A program made the translations under genes and the position numbers. Shown here piece after piece: positions 1 through 9,218 of a DNA stretch of 64,000 nucleotides. The notes beneath the pieces were generated by a model that saw nothing but the letters and a program-made list of their open reading frames with translations, ran no database searches and had not been told where the DNA came from. Position 1 is the stretch's first letter. The number at the start of each line of letters is the position of its first letter. Source of the stretch: Candidatus Sulfuricurvum sp. RIFRC-1 (GTDB taxonomy: Bacteria > Campylobacterota > Campylobacteria > Campylobacterales > Sulfurimonadaceae); the NCBI RefSeq assembly GCF_000310245.1, contig NC_020505.1:2204001-2268000 (forward strand), written 5' to 3'.

Positions 1-1437
1 CGTTTGGTGGAAGCGATCCAAACACCGCTGTGGAAACGGCTCCTACTGTTCCCGCTTGTTGCTGCATTGCTCTTTATCGGCATCCGCTCCTCGTTCGGCC
101 ACCGTCCCGCCAACATCTCAGATGCCCTTTACAGCACCAACCGCATGGCAAATGAAATTGCCAAAAACTCCCTCTATTCGATCGGATACGCCTACAAGAG
201 CTATACCAGAGAGGAAAATTTGGTGAAACCCTACGGAAAAATAGAGCTTGGCGAAGCGTATGCACGCGTCGGAGCCAAACTCAATCTTATTCCGAGCGGA
301 GAACATCCGTTTAACCGCGATGAGCCGACCCATTTTCCGGCTCAAAAACCTAAAAATCTCGTGATATTTATCCAAGAATCCATGGGGAGCCAATTCGTCG
401 GATTTAGCGGAGGGGATGTGAGTATTACCCCTAATCTTGAAAAGCTTTCACACGAAGGAATTGCCTTCACCAACCTCTTTAGCAACGGGACACGGAGTAT
501 CCAGGGATTAGCGGGGATGAGTTCGGGATATTTGCCTCTTCCCGGAGAGGGAGTCGTCAAACGGAACAAATCCCAAAGTGATTTTTTCACCGTTGCTTCA
601 CTGCTCAAGCCTTTAGGCTACAAATCGAGCTTTATTTACGGCGGTGAAGGACGATTTGACAACATGCGCAGCTGGTACATGGGAAATGGTTTTGATGAAG
701 TAATCGAACAAAAAGATTATGAGAATCCCGGTTTTGTCAGTACTTGGGGAGTCAGTGATGAAGATTTAGTCCTCAAAGCAAATGAAAAATTCAAAGCCCA
801 CGCGGCAAAGGGTGAAAAGTTTGTCAGCGTAATGTTCTCATCTTCCAACCACTCTCCGTTTGAACTGCCCGAAGGAAAGATAGAGTTTATTGCCGGAAAA
901 CCAAAAAATGGGGTTGAAAATGCAGTCAAATACGCCGATTTTGCCATCGGACGCCTTTTTGAGTTAGCAAAAAAAGAGTCCTACTACAAAGATACCGTCT
1001 TTGTCATCGTTGCCGATCATAATATCCGCGTTTATGGGGATGATCTTGTTCCGGTCAATATGTTCCATATCCCTGCACTCATTGTAGCTGAGGGGGTGAA
1101 AGCTGAAAAATTTGATCTCCTCTCCACCCAGCCCGATGTGTTGGCTACCGCTTTGGATCTTATCGGGGTTAATCTCACCTACCCCGTTTTGGGACACTCC
1201 ATTTACAGTGATAAAAAGCAAGAGATCGCACTAATGCTGTTCAATGATACGTTTGCCCTGCGCTACCGTAACAAAGTCGCCGTTATTCAGCCAAACAAAG
1301 AGGCAGCAACGTTTATCTATGATAAAGAGCGCCTTCTAAGTGCTCCTCATGACAAAGAGCTTGAACGTGACGCATTGGCATTTGTAACGGTTATGGATGA
1401 TATGTACAACAAAAAGCTGTTTAGAGTCGCTAAATAA
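1..1437 (+). CDS. LtaS-type sulfatase/phosphoglycerol transferase family protein, 5' end cut by window
   Basis: The reading frame is open from base 1, so the true start lies upstream; only one hydrophobic segment remains of the several N-terminal membrane helices usual in this family. The periplasmic alkaline-phosphatase-fold domain is intact: NLVIFIQES near residue 120 supplies a metal-binding Glu, SNGTRS near residue 162 holds the likely nucleophilic Thr, and VADHN near residue 339 supplies the metal-binding Asp-His pair. Family members move phosphoglycerol or phosphoethanolamine groups onto envelope glycans or lipids; the substrate here cannot be read from sequence. It is convergent with rpsI, with 100 bases between them. 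Confidence 0.8.
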   Translation, partial: RLVEAIQTPLWKRLLLFPLVAALLFIGIRSSFGHRPANISDALYSTNRMANEIAKNSLYSIGYAYKSYTREENLVKPYGKIELGEAYARVGAKLNLIPSGEHPFNRDEPTHFPAQKPKNLVIFIQESMGSQFVGFSGGDVSITPNLEKLSHEGIAFTNLFSNGTRSIQGLAGMSSGYLPLPGEGVVKRNKSQSDFFTVASLLKPLGYKSSFIYGGEGRFDNMRSWYMGNGFDEVIEQKDYENPGFVSTWGVSDEDLVLKANEKFKAHAAKGEKFVSVMFSSSNHSPFELPEGKIEFIAGKPKNGVENAVKYADFAIGRLFELAKKESYYKDTVFVIVADHNIRVYGDDLVPVNMFHIPALIVAEGVKAEKFDLLSTQPDVLATALDLIGVNLTYPVLGHSIYSDKKQEIALMLFNDTFALRYRNKVAVIQPNKEAATFIYDKERLLSAPHDKELERDALAFVTVMDDMYNKKLFRVAK

Positions 1438-1537
1438 CATTCAGTATTGTTGAATGGGCGGTGAAAGAAGTAATCTGTAATGGGTGAAGAAAGTGTGAAG
1501 GAAAAGTTCTTCCCAAAGAAGGGAAGAATAAAAACGA

Positions 1538-1927
1538 TTAACGTTTTGAGAATTGAGGAGAACGACGTGCTTTACGTTTACCCGGCTTCTTACGCTCAAC
1601 GATACGAGCATCGCGAGTAAGCATACCAAATGGTTTTAAGATAGCACGGAAAGACGGATCAAATGCGCAAAGAGCACGAGAGATACCGTGACGAAGTGCA
1701 TCCGATTGTCCTGAGAAACCACCACCCATAGTTGAAGCAGTGATGTCTACTGAAGCGTCTTGTTTTGTCAAAGAAAGCGGTTGAGTAACACGCAATTTTT
1801 TTGCTTCAAGACCACCGAGCCATGCATCGAGTGAAAGACCGTTTACAGTAATTTTACCTGTTCCCGGAGCAAGCCATACTTTAGCGATCGAAGATTTTCT
1901 TCTTCCGGTTGCATACGTTTTTGCCAT
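1538..1927 (-). CDS. rpsI: 30S ribosomal protein S9
   Basis: Ribosomal protein S9, 129 aa, the usual length. The N-terminal TGRRK motif, the central MGGG segment and the basic C-terminal tail ending SPQFSKR, which reaches the P-site tRNA in the 30S subunit, are all present. It follows rplM by 9 bases, the standard rplM-rpsI operon, and both are read leftward. No pairing hairpin typical of a strong terminator is obvious just past its stop. Confidence 0.98.
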   Translation of the reverse strand: MAKTYATGRRKSSIAKVWLAPGTGKITVNGLSLDAWLGGLEAKKLRVTQPLSLTKQDASVDITASTMGGGFSGQSDALRHGISRALCAFDPSFRAILKPFGMLTRDARIVERKKPGKRKARRSPQFSKR

Positions 1928-1936
1928 TATTTATCC

Positions 1937-2359
1937 TTACTTAGCGATCTGTGCAGAGTGAGGGTGTTCAGCACCTGCATAGACTTTTAGTTTTTTGATC
2001 ATCGCGCGACCCAATTTTGTTTTAGGGAGCATACCGCGAGCTGCAAGTTTGAAAACTTTTTCTGGGTTAGTAGCCAAAAGTTCTGTAAATTTTTCACTTT
2101 TTACGTTACCGAAGTAACCTGTGTGACGGTGGTATGTTTTAGTAGCGGTTTTGCCGTTACCGTTAATAATCGCTTTTTCAGCATTAATGATAACAACGAA
2201 GTCACCACAGTCGATATTTGGGGTAAAATAAGGTTTATCTTTACCGCGAAGACGAGTAGCAACATCTGTCATAATACGACCGAATGTTTTCCCTTCCGCA
2301 TCGATCAAAACCCATTTACGTTCGATTTGCTCAGGTGAAGCAATTTTAGTAAATTTCAT
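1937..2359 (-). CDS. rplM: 50S ribosomal protein L13
   Basis: Ribosomal protein L13, 140 aa, complete. Recognisable blocks are WVLIDAEGKTFGR near the N terminus, RLRGKDKPYF, and the C-terminal MLPKTKLGRAM segment. It is an early-assembly protein of the large subunit. An AAGGAGAC ribosome-binding site lies just upstream of the ATG. It is first gene of a two-gene operon with rpsI; the roughly 80-base gap from addA would hold the promoter. Confidence 0.98.
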   Translation of the reverse strand: MKFTKIASPEQIERKWVLIDAEGKTFGRIMTDVATRLRGKDKPYFTPNIDCGDFVVIINAEKAIINGNGKTATKTYHRHTGYFGNVKSEKFTELLATNPEKVFKLAARGMLPKTKLGRAMIKKLKVYAGAEHPHSAQIAK

Positions 2360-2440
2360 CTTGAGTCTCCTTTTAAAGTCTCTATAAATAGTGGCGAAAT
2401 TGTACCCTTTTAAACTTATAATCTGCTGAAATTAAGTTTT

Positions 2441-5143
2441 TTATAAGCACTTTACCCATTCGATCCGATCATCCAATAAATAGCATAAATATCCCTCAAC
2501 TATCTCATTCGTCGATGTGCGTATCGCCTCGCAATAGCGATTCACCTGTTCACGATGTTTTGCTTCCTCTTCACGGCCGCTTTTATAATCGATGATTATC
2601 CACCCCTCTTCTCCCCTCACCAGCAGATCGATTACTCCGAGATTTCCTTTATGGCGTATCATTTGTTCTTTGTAACAGTTGCCTTGTGTAAGGGTACGAA
2701 ACAGTTCATCGGTTATCAAACGATTGATTCTCTTTTCAATCTCCTCTATTGCCCCCTCATAGAGCATTGCGCCATAACGGTTACGGGTCGATTCGAGTCC
2801 ATTTTGCAGAGATATGGAGGTAAAATCACCCATCATTTCCAGTGTATAATGGAGTGACAACCCAAACTGAACCGCTGTATAGTCATGCGTTGCCTCTTTC
2901 ACTGATCGGAGACTCTCCTCTTGACGACCGAATTGGAGTGCTTTAAAATTCAACACCTTTTGCGTGAGAGGCATTTCTACCTTGCGGGGTTTTATGTCTA
3001 AAACACCCCATTCAGAAGCAACCAGTTCTAAAGGGTCAAACCATGAGTTTTTGGTTTTAGAAATGACGCTTAACGATTCCACCGCACGGGTTAGAGCAAC
3101 ATAGAGGGCATTGAGCTGATCCTCATCGCCGGCTCTCTTTTCCGCTTCTAAAACTTTAGCGTACACCGGGTCCAGCGCTTCACGACCTTTAATCCGGTAG
3201 TGCAGAGCCCGTAATTGCGCCCCCTCATACTCATAAACAATTGCGTCATTGTGGCTTCTGGCGGTTCCGAGCCTATCAAGGACAATGACGTGTTCGAACT
3301 CCAGCCCTTTGGATTTGTGTACCGTCATAATCCGAATCCCTTTGAGATCGCTTTGCGGTGACGTGCTCTCCAAACGGTCAATTTCAAACACCACCTCTTC
3401 GATGTCACGATACCCTCGAAGTGCTTCGACAAACATCAGGGCACTTTTATCGGCGATGCTAAATCTCTTGATAAAAGCAATCACAGCCGTCGATATTTCA
3501 TCAGCAGATACCCGCTCAATCATCTCACTCTGAATACCAAGCAGTGCCGCACAATTGGAGCGATAAATTGACTCTCCGAAATAGCAATAGCGCAGATACT
3601 CGATGATAGCACGAACACTCCGCTGTGCGATAAGGCGCGCAGTCGTCTCCGTTACAACGTCATACCCTCTCTCGCTCAGAATCTCTTCCACTGCACTCCC
3701 GTCTTTGTTGGTGGCAGTCAAAATAGCGATCTCTTCGGGGACAACCCCTTTAGCAATCAGCAATGCAACCCTCTCGCTCAACGTCTCTAAAAGATCATCG
3801 CTGTTTAGAACCTCGACATACCCCCCTATCGAGCTCTGCGGACTCTGTTGCGGAATATACCCGTTGATTTTTCCCTTAAATGCTCGGTTGACAAAATCGA
3901 CGATTGCGCTTTTGGAGCGGTAGTTCACCTTTAGCGGTTCCAAACGGACATCAAACAACTCTGCCACTTGATGAAAGAGCGCGCTCACCCCTCCGCGAAA
4001 ACGGTAGATCGATTGTTTAACATCCCCGACAAAAAAGAAGCTCCCACCCTCATTCACCCCGGTACCGGATCGGATCTCTTCGATCAGCGGACGGAGGATA
4101 TCGAACTGAATGACACTGGTGTCTTGAAATTCATCGAGAAGAAGATGTTTGAGGCGCGAATCAAGCCGAAAATAGAGAAACTCGCTCTCCAATTTTTCCC
4201 GCAACAACGTGTGGACGTTTAGGGTAATATCATCGAAACTCAGTTCATTACTTTGTACCGCCATGGAGCGACGACTTTTGATGTAGAGTTTGAGGATAGC
4301 AAAAAGTTCTTTGAAATAGAGCACTTCACGACGACGCATCTGAGAAGCTACTGCACCTTGTATCTCGTGAAGCAACTCATCCATCCGAGGCTCATAAATC
4401 TTTTTAAAATCCCAATACTCTATACTCGGCTTCATGAGCCATGTTTTTCCCAGCAGCTCTTCGTAACTCTCAAACTGCATCGTTTTTCGGGCACGATCGC
4501 TGAGCGGTTTAGACAAAATCATTGCTGAGAGTTCCCCGGCAAGAGACATTGCGTATCCTATCGCCTCTTCAGGTGCGTTGATCCCCTCATAGCTTTGCAT
4601 ATCCAGCTCTTTGTATTTGGAATAAAGGGCGGAAAGAAGTCCAAACAAATCACTGAGCCGTTTATCGCTCAAAAGAGATAGATGCACCAGCGCTTCAGAG
4701 GCACGAGAGACCTCCACTTCATTCAAAAACCTCTCGAGCAGTGCGCTCTCATGATGATTCTGAACCGTTTTAAAGGTCGGCATCATCCCCGCATTGAGAG
4801 CAAATTTGCGTAATATCCGACCAAAAAATTTATCGAGGGTGGAGATTTGAATGTCGGAACGGAGAAATCGTGAAAGTACTTTGGGACGTTCCTCTAAAAT
4901 GACCCGCTCATCGATCCCGGTGAGACGAGCAATTTGAGGCAGTTCACTCCGTGTGGGAAGCTCTTCGAGGGTGAGAATGATACGCTCCAGCATCTCATTC
5001 GCCGCTTTGTTCGTAAAGGTCAATGCTACGATGGAGGATGGGTTCTCCCCCATAAAAAGGAGGCTCAAATATCGGACGACGAGATTAAAAGTTTTACCGC
5101 TCCCCGCACTCGCTTCATAAGCTAAAAACGGTTCAAACTCCAC
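2441..5143 (-). CDS. addA: AddA/RecB-like helicase-nuclease subunit
   Basis: Superfamily 1 helicase-nuclease of the AddAB recombinational repair complex, which resects double-strand ends. Seen: Walker A ASAGSGKT near residue 11, LLDEFQDT (Walker B) near 333, GDVKQSIYRFRGG, VHKSKGLEFEHV and ALYVALTRA helicase motifs, then a C-terminal nuclease with GVIDLL and IIIDYKSG followed by QVNRY, the PD-(D/E)XK pattern. At 900 aa it matches the short epsilonproteobacterial AddA type rather than B. subtilis AddA. The start is GTG, overlapping the addB stop by 11 bases, so the pair is translationally coupled. Confidence 0.93.
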   Translation of the reverse strand: MEFEPFLAYEASAGSGKTFNLVVRYLSLLFMGENPSSIVALTFTNKAANEMLERIILTLEELPTRSELPQIARLTGIDERVILEERPKVLSRFLRSDIQISTLDKFFGRILRKFALNAGMMPTFKTVQNHHESALLERFLNEVEVSRASEALVHLSLLSDKRLSDLFGLLSALYSKYKELDMQSYEGINAPEEAIGYAMSLAGELSAMILSKPLSDRARKTMQFESYEELLGKTWLMKPSIEYWDFKKIYEPRMDELLHEIQGAVASQMRRREVLYFKELFAILKLYIKSRRSMAVQSNELSFDDITLNVHTLLREKLESEFLYFRLDSRLKHLLLDEFQDTSVIQFDILRPLIEEIRSGTGVNEGGSFFFVGDVKQSIYRFRGGVSALFHQVAELFDVRLEPLKVNYRSKSAIVDFVNRAFKGKINGYIPQQSPQSSIGGYVEVLNSDDLLETLSERVALLIAKGVVPEEIAILTATNKDGSAVEEILSERGYDVVTETTARLIAQRSVRAIIEYLRYCYFGESIYRSNCAALLGIQSEMIERVSADEISTAVIAFIKRFSIADKSALMFVEALRGYRDIEEVVFEIDRLESTSPQSDLKGIRIMTVHKSKGLEFEHVIVLDRLGTARSHNDAIVYEYEGAQLRALHYRIKGREALDPVYAKVLEAEKRAGDEDQLNALYVALTRAVESLSVISKTKNSWFDPLELVASEWGVLDIKPRKVEMPLTQKVLNFKALQFGRQEESLRSVKEATHDYTAVQFGLSLHYTLEMMGDFTSISLQNGLESTRNRYGAMLYEGAIEEIEKRINRLITDELFRTLTQGNCYKEQMIRHKGNLGVIDLLVRGEEGWIIIDYKSGREEEAKHREQVNRYCEAIRTSTNEIVEGYLCYLLDDRIEWVKCL

Positions 5144-7475
5144 GCATCACCTCCCGATGACAGAGATAAACATACGGACAGTAGCGACATCGGCTCAAAT
5201 CCTCACACATCTCCCAGTTCCAGACTCTCTCGGATGCCATAGTTGCCAAAATCTCTCTCAGCTTGGTGATTTTTGCCTCCAAAAACTGTTCGAATTTTAG
5301 TTCCCCTTTCCCAAGATCATAATAACCGCATCGCGCCACTTTCCCCAGCTCCCCAGCGAGAAGAGCATAAACACTAAGTTGATAATCAACATCGCTCTCT
5401 TTGGGTTCTTTATCAGTGTCAGGATATTTGCCGCTTTTGTAATCGATCACTTCGAGTTCACCGCCATTTTCATCGATACGGTCGATCCTGCCATTGAGTC
5501 GTATCCCCTCTACTTCGACACTCACCTCTTTTTCGGTGTAAAGAACCCTCATACCTGAAGCAAATCGTGATGCTTCGCAGGCATAAAACGGATCTAACTT
5601 ATCAATCCATAGCCGTTTCATATACCGTTCCAGCGAATCATTCGATTTTTTTTCTTCCCATAAGCTATAAAGTGCCTCTTTGATCTGAGCTGCACTGGGA
5701 TATTGCTCTTGGAGTTTGTACACTCTCTCCAAAGCACTGTGGAGTTCATTACCGATGTCTCTCTCCTCTGAAAGATCACGCGGCAGTTCATGATCACGCA
5801 AGTGTTCAATATAGCGATAGTAAAATTGTCTTTTGCAGCTCAAAAAAGTTTTAATACCGCTTGCGGAGAGCGGCTGAGCCGTAAAGTCGTATTCACTCTC
5901 ATACATTCGAACCTGTCGTTCGTTAAAACATGCTGCAGGAAACAAAACTTCTTCGTATCGGTATACGGATGGAATGCTCTTGATCCCAAGCTGAAGCAAA
6001 AACCGTGACGGTACCGATTCAGTATTTTGGACACATCCGATAGCCACCTTTTTAGCTCGGTTAAAGAGGATAGAGTAGTAATGTTTTTGGAGCGATTCAC
6101 GATCATGTGCGCTGGGTAAACCTGCATATTCTCGTGTTTTAGAATTTAAAAAAAGATCTTTTTCACTCTTATGAGGAACGTATCCTTCATTAAAATCAAC
6201 GATCACGACCCCATCAAACGCAATACCCCGCGTTTCCAACAATCCCATCACGGTTACCTTGCCGCCCCGGACATCATCAATGCTCCGCTGACGCAAACGG
6301 TTCATAAAGATTCGAAACACCGCCCTAAAGTCCATTTGCTCCAACGCATGGGTGAGATGGCTAAAGCGATGTAGTTCGTCTTGGATTATTTCAATCGACT
6401 CCGCATCAGAATCTTCCCATAATACAATCAACTCTTCGAGTTGTGAAAACTGGAATTTTTGAGCATAGCGAGCTTTGAACCAATCGATGACATCGCTTTT
6501 GATATTTCGGATACGTTCTCGATTTAAGACACTTGCTTCATCCAAAAAGAGGGTTATACTCTCCAACTCACGATACATAGTACTGTTAGAAAATGGCTTC
6601 CCCATCGCAAAGTTAAAATTTCCTTCACTATCGAACTCTTTTAACATCTGCGCCGCATCTTCATCAGGGAGAACAACGGCGATTTTCTCCGGTGCAAGCC
6701 CCCCTTCTACAAATGCCTCGACGGAAGCCTTAATAAATCCGATTTGCGCCAGTCTGATATGAAAGACTTCACACGTGACTGAACGGTTCAGGCTAAGAAG
6801 CTGCTCACTTATAATCCGTATCTCACTGAGGGAAAGCCGATATTCCATATCCTCTTTAAGCTCAAACCCCATCTCCTCAAACCGCGCCGTCATTTTGCGG
6901 TTATACGCTGTCGTGTTATAGAGCAGAGTCAGTTCCAAATGCTTGGCGCACTCTTGCAGCAAAGCGATCTCATATCGGCTCAAATACCCCTCAACCACAA
7001 TCGTAATCGAATCAAAATTGCGTAGAAAATCGTGCTGTAAAGTCGCATGTTCAGAGTTAAAAATCCGGTCCGCCCACCCCTCACGAGTGCATATCTCACC
7101 GTAGCGTTCACGCAGACGTTTGAGTATCGCAATATGCTCTTCGTATTCACCGTAGACATCGACAGACTGGAGAGTCTCTACTGAGACTTGCTCAGAGGAG
7201 AGCTCTTCGAAGAAACGAAACAGGTACTCCGAATTTTGGATAAAACTGAAAAAGTTACGCTCGATGTTGAGTGCCGTAAAACCTGAAAAATCGGATGCCT
7301 CGTGCATTGCCAAAAGGCGTAGATCCTCATCCGGTACGATCTTGCCCACAGAGACATAGGCACGTGAAAGAAACTCTCCCATCGTCATAGTATGGGGGAG
7401 AAAGCCCTCGCTCCACTGAGCTACCGCTTCACGAACACATCGTGCGGTAGTATAAACGATACATTCTCTATTCAT
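5133..7475 (-). CDS. addB: AddB-like nuclease subunit with iron-sulfur cluster motif
   Basis: Partner of AddA in double-strand break repair, 780 aa. The C-terminal third carries a PD-(D/E)XK nuclease: GRIDRID, EVIDYKSG and YQLSVYALL. A CKRQFYYRY Cys near residue 569 plus CRYCPYVYLC close to the C terminus form the four-cysteine pattern that holds a 4Fe-4S staple in AddB proteins. No clear Walker A is seen at the N terminus, as in other epsilonproteobacterial AddB. It overlaps addA by 11 bases downstream and the ORF6N gene by 8 bases upstream (ATGAATAG shared), so all three are probably read from one transcript. Confidence 0.9.
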   Translation of the reverse strand: MNRECIVYTTARCVREAVAQWSEGFLPHTMTMGEFLSRAYVSVGKIVPDEDLRLLAMHEASDFSGFTALNIERNFFSFIQNSEYLFRFFEELSSEQVSVETLQSVDVYGEYEEHIAILKRLRERYGEICTREGWADRIFNSEHATLQHDFLRNFDSITIVVEGYLSRYEIALLQECAKHLELTLLYNTTAYNRKMTARFEEMGFELKEDMEYRLSLSEIRIISEQLLSLNRSVTCEVFHIRLAQIGFIKASVEAFVEGGLAPEKIAVVLPDEDAAQMLKEFDSEGNFNFAMGKPFSNSTMYRELESITLFLDEASVLNRERIRNIKSDVIDWFKARYAQKFQFSQLEELIVLWEDSDAESIEIIQDELHRFSHLTHALEQMDFRAVFRIFMNRLRQRSIDDVRGGKVTVMGLLETRGIAFDGVVIVDFNEGYVPHKSEKDLFLNSKTREYAGLPSAHDRESLQKHYYSILFNRAKKVAIGCVQNTESVPSRFLLQLGIKSIPSVYRYEEVLFPAACFNERQVRMYESEYDFTAQPLSASGIKTFLSCKRQFYYRYIEHLRDHELPRDLSEERDIGNELHSALERVYKLQEQYPSAAQIKEALYSLWEEKKSNDSLERYMKRLWIDKLDPFYACEASRFASGMRVLYTEKEVSVEVEGIRLNGRIDRIDENGGELEVIDYKSGKYPDTDKEPKESDVDYQLSVYALLAGELGKVARCGYYDLGKGELKFEQFLEAKITKLREILATMASERVWNWEMCEDLSRCRYCPYVYLCHREVMRGV

Positions 7476-8430
7476 TGTTCAACTTTTCTAATATATTTAA
7501 TGCGCCCATATCTAACTTCGAAAAAGCAAACCATTTTTTTCCTAAATCTTTTAAACTCGCTCCGATATGATACACTTCCTTTTCATCGATCAATAAAAAG
7601 CGATCATGGGATGAATCAAACTTTTTTAGCTCTATCGTTGGATATTGTGTATTGTATTTTTGTAAATCAAGTTCGAGCTGTTTCGTGATATTTTTGGTGT
7701 AGATGGTCGCATTTACTTTCATATCTCGTTTGGATAGCAACGTTAAAACACTCTCATCGACATAGTTGTCGATCAGAATGATGCTCTCTTTGGCACTTTT
7801 AATGAGATCCGATACAAACAGATACGCATCGTACACCTGCCCATCATAAAAAATACCTTGTTTCGGTTTAATGGATCTGTCTTCGATGGCATTGAATATC
7901 GCCTCAACTTTTTCATCCGTTTTGGATTGTTTTTGCTCCAATGAATCAAGTCTTTGAAATATCAAGGCATTGTTTGAGATAAATTTTCGCATTTCTACAA
8001 AAGCATTGATGATATGGATACTCATCTGCACTGCGCTCTGACTTCGTAGTACCGCCGAGAGCATCGCTACTCCCTGTTCTGTAAACACGTAAGGCAAATA
8101 TTTTCTATGTTTACCTCTACTATTTTCTAAGGTCACAAATTGTGACCTTAAAGATTCTTCATCGTCTAAGGTGCCATTTTGGAACCTTAAAGAATCACTT
8201 AAACTTGAGGTCGCAAATTGCGACTTCAAGTTTTGATGCTCTTCTTCACTCAACTGAAACATAAAGTTTTGAGGAAATCGGTCACTATTTCTATTTACGG
8301 CTCTATTTAGATTTTTAGTTTCTACCCCATAAAGCTCCGCCAAATCACTATCCAACATCACCTGCATACCGCGAATGGTGTAGATTTTGGTTTTGATCGT
8401 TTCGTCGATAGAGGCGGTGACTTTGTTCAT
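7468..8430 (-). CDS. ORF6N-domain protein with C-terminal degenerate PLD-like half-domain
   Basis: 320 aa. The N-terminal 120 residues are an ORF6N DNA-binding-type domain (IYTIRGMQVMLDSDLAELYGV, RFPQNFMFQL, YVFTEQGVAMLSAVLRS), a domain usually found in phages and mobile genes. The C-terminal third (about residues 195-315) contains SSHDRFLLID, an HxRx4D version of the phospholipase D HxK motif, then YHIGASLKDLGKKW. A related 291-aa gene lies at 32459. Between the two domains the coding sequence carries three tandem palindromes. The gene is AT-rich relative to addAB and its stop overlaps the addB start, so it sits at the head of the addBA transcript. Function unknown. Confidence 0.85.
   Translation of the reverse strand: MNKVTASIDETIKTKIYTIRGMQVMLDSDLAELYGVETKNLNRAVNRNSDRFPQNFMFQLSEEEHQNLKSQFATSSLSDSLRFQNGTLDDEESLRSQFVTLENSRGKHRKYLPYVFTEQGVAMLSAVLRSQSAVQMSIHIINAFVEMRKFISNNALIFQRLDSLEQKQSKTDEKVEAIFNAIEDRSIKPKQGIFYDGQVYDAYLFVSDLIKSAKESIILIDNYVDESVLTLLSKRDMKVNATIYTKNITKQLELDLQKYNTQYPTIELKKFDSSHDRFLLIDEKEVYHIGASLKDLGKKWFAFSKLDMGALNILEKLNNE
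8128..8232. repeat. Three tandem palindromic units inside the ORF6N reading frame
   Basis: Three imperfect palindromes at 8128-8150, 8167-8189 and 8202-8232. Core arms are TAAGGTCACAA, AAGGTGCCA and AACTTGAGGTCGCAA, each with its near-complement across a 1-3 base centre. They are spaced about 16 and 12 bases apart, keep the frame and encode repeated LRSQFVT-like peptides. The paralogue at 32459 has one such unit at the same protein position. Confidence 0.8.
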
Positions 8431-8624
8431 CGGTGATTCCTAAAATTTTGCTTCATTGTACCCCGTCGCTCAAAAATGGCGGAAAATATGACAGGATGAA
8501 AAATTTTATTTTTTGTCTCTTTTTTCTATAGCTTCAATTGCATCCAATGGCAACCTACTGAATAACTCTTATTATACAAAAATTATGAGAAATTGTGATA
8601 GAAGATGACAAAATGACAAGATGG

Positions 8625-8646
8625 ATTCCGTGTCGCAACACGGAAT
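8625..8646. repeat. Dispersed intergenic hairpin, family A
   Basis: ATTCCGTGT and ACACGGAAT flank a 4-base loop, with ATGAC just after. The same architecture (GTCAT-hairpin-ATCT or its reverse) recurs at 22204-22250 and 28403-28465, always between genes, which marks a REP-like family. Confidence 0.7.
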
Positions 8647-8673
8647 GACGAGTCTATAGGATGACGTGAGAAG

Positions 8674-8701
8674 AACCCTTTGGCCCACTCAGGGCGAACG
8701 G
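8674..8701. repeat. Dispersed intergenic hairpin, family B
   Basis: Reads AACCCTTTGGCCCACTCAGG then GCGAACGG. It shares the block GTTCGCCCTGAG (in reverse complement) with the element at 32329-32355. It resembles the widespread bacterial intergenic repeat containing GTTCGCCCTGAGC and a CGAAGGG arm. It lies just past the fixH stop and could aid 3' end stability. Confidence 0.6.
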
Positions 8702-8711
8702 GTAAGGGAAA

Positions 8712-9218
8712 TTAAAACTCGAAGGTATTCGGATTACGGGTGTCAGCTTTGAGGTTGTAGTAACGTTGAACACTCCCGACAGACACCTTAGCCATAATGT
8801 CCCATCGACCCACTTTTGGGAGATCGACCGGAGCAAAGGTATATTTTCCCTCTGCTACGCTCGGATTACTGAGATTCATATCGAACTCTTTTAAATCAGG
8901 GCGGGTGAGGATTACCTCTACCTTTGCATCATTGACTGCTTTACCTGATTTATCGCTTACTTTGTATTCAATAATTGAACCTTTCTCAACGATCTGAGGT
9001 GTTAAAAAGGCAATCGTGTAATTTTGGTCAAACGCTATCTTTGCATTGATAATATCGTTCGCATTGGCATCATACTGATGATACCCCTGCATCCCGTAAT
9101 TGGACAATTCTACCGGATTATTGAGTGCGGCCTTGATCGTTACGACACATGCACCGATCACACCGACAATAGAGAGCCCAATGATAATCGGCCATTTTGT
9201 TCCGGGATTTTTAAACAT
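8712..9218 (-). CDS. FixH family protein, cbb3 oxidase maturation
   Basis: 168 aa with one N-terminal membrane anchor (WPIIIGLSIVGVIGACVVT) and an extracytoplasmic beta-rich domain ending with KVGRWDIMAKVSVG, the FixH pattern. FixH/CcoH proteins help stabilise or assemble the cbb3-type oxidase, and this gene is the last of the cco operon, overlapping the preceding gene by 8 bases. Assignment rests on the domain pattern and position; identity to characterised CcoH is likely to be low. Confidence 0.8.
   Translation of the reverse strand: MFKNPGTKWPIIIGLSIVGVIGACVVTIKAALNNPVELSNYGMQGYHQYDANANDIINAKIAFDQNYTIAFLTPQIVEKGSIIEYKVSDKSGKAVNDAKVEVILTRPDLKEFDMNLSNPSVAEGKYTFAPVDLPKVGRWDIMAKVSVGSVQRYYNLKADTRNPNTFEF

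Larger units (their letters stand above)
8431..8711. other. Intergenic stretch between ORF6N gene and fixH
   Basis: About 280 bases without a credible gene. The right part holds two dispersed hairpins (8625-8646 and 8674-8701). The left part, upstream of the ORF6N start, is AT-rich and contains a TACAAT box about 25 bases before that gene's ATG, a possible -10 element without a clear -35. Confidence 0.6.

Noticed and set aside
8128-8232. Short CRISPR-like array
   Set aside because: Units are palindromic, differ in sequence, have 12-16 base gaps, lie inside a coding frame and have no cas genes nearby.
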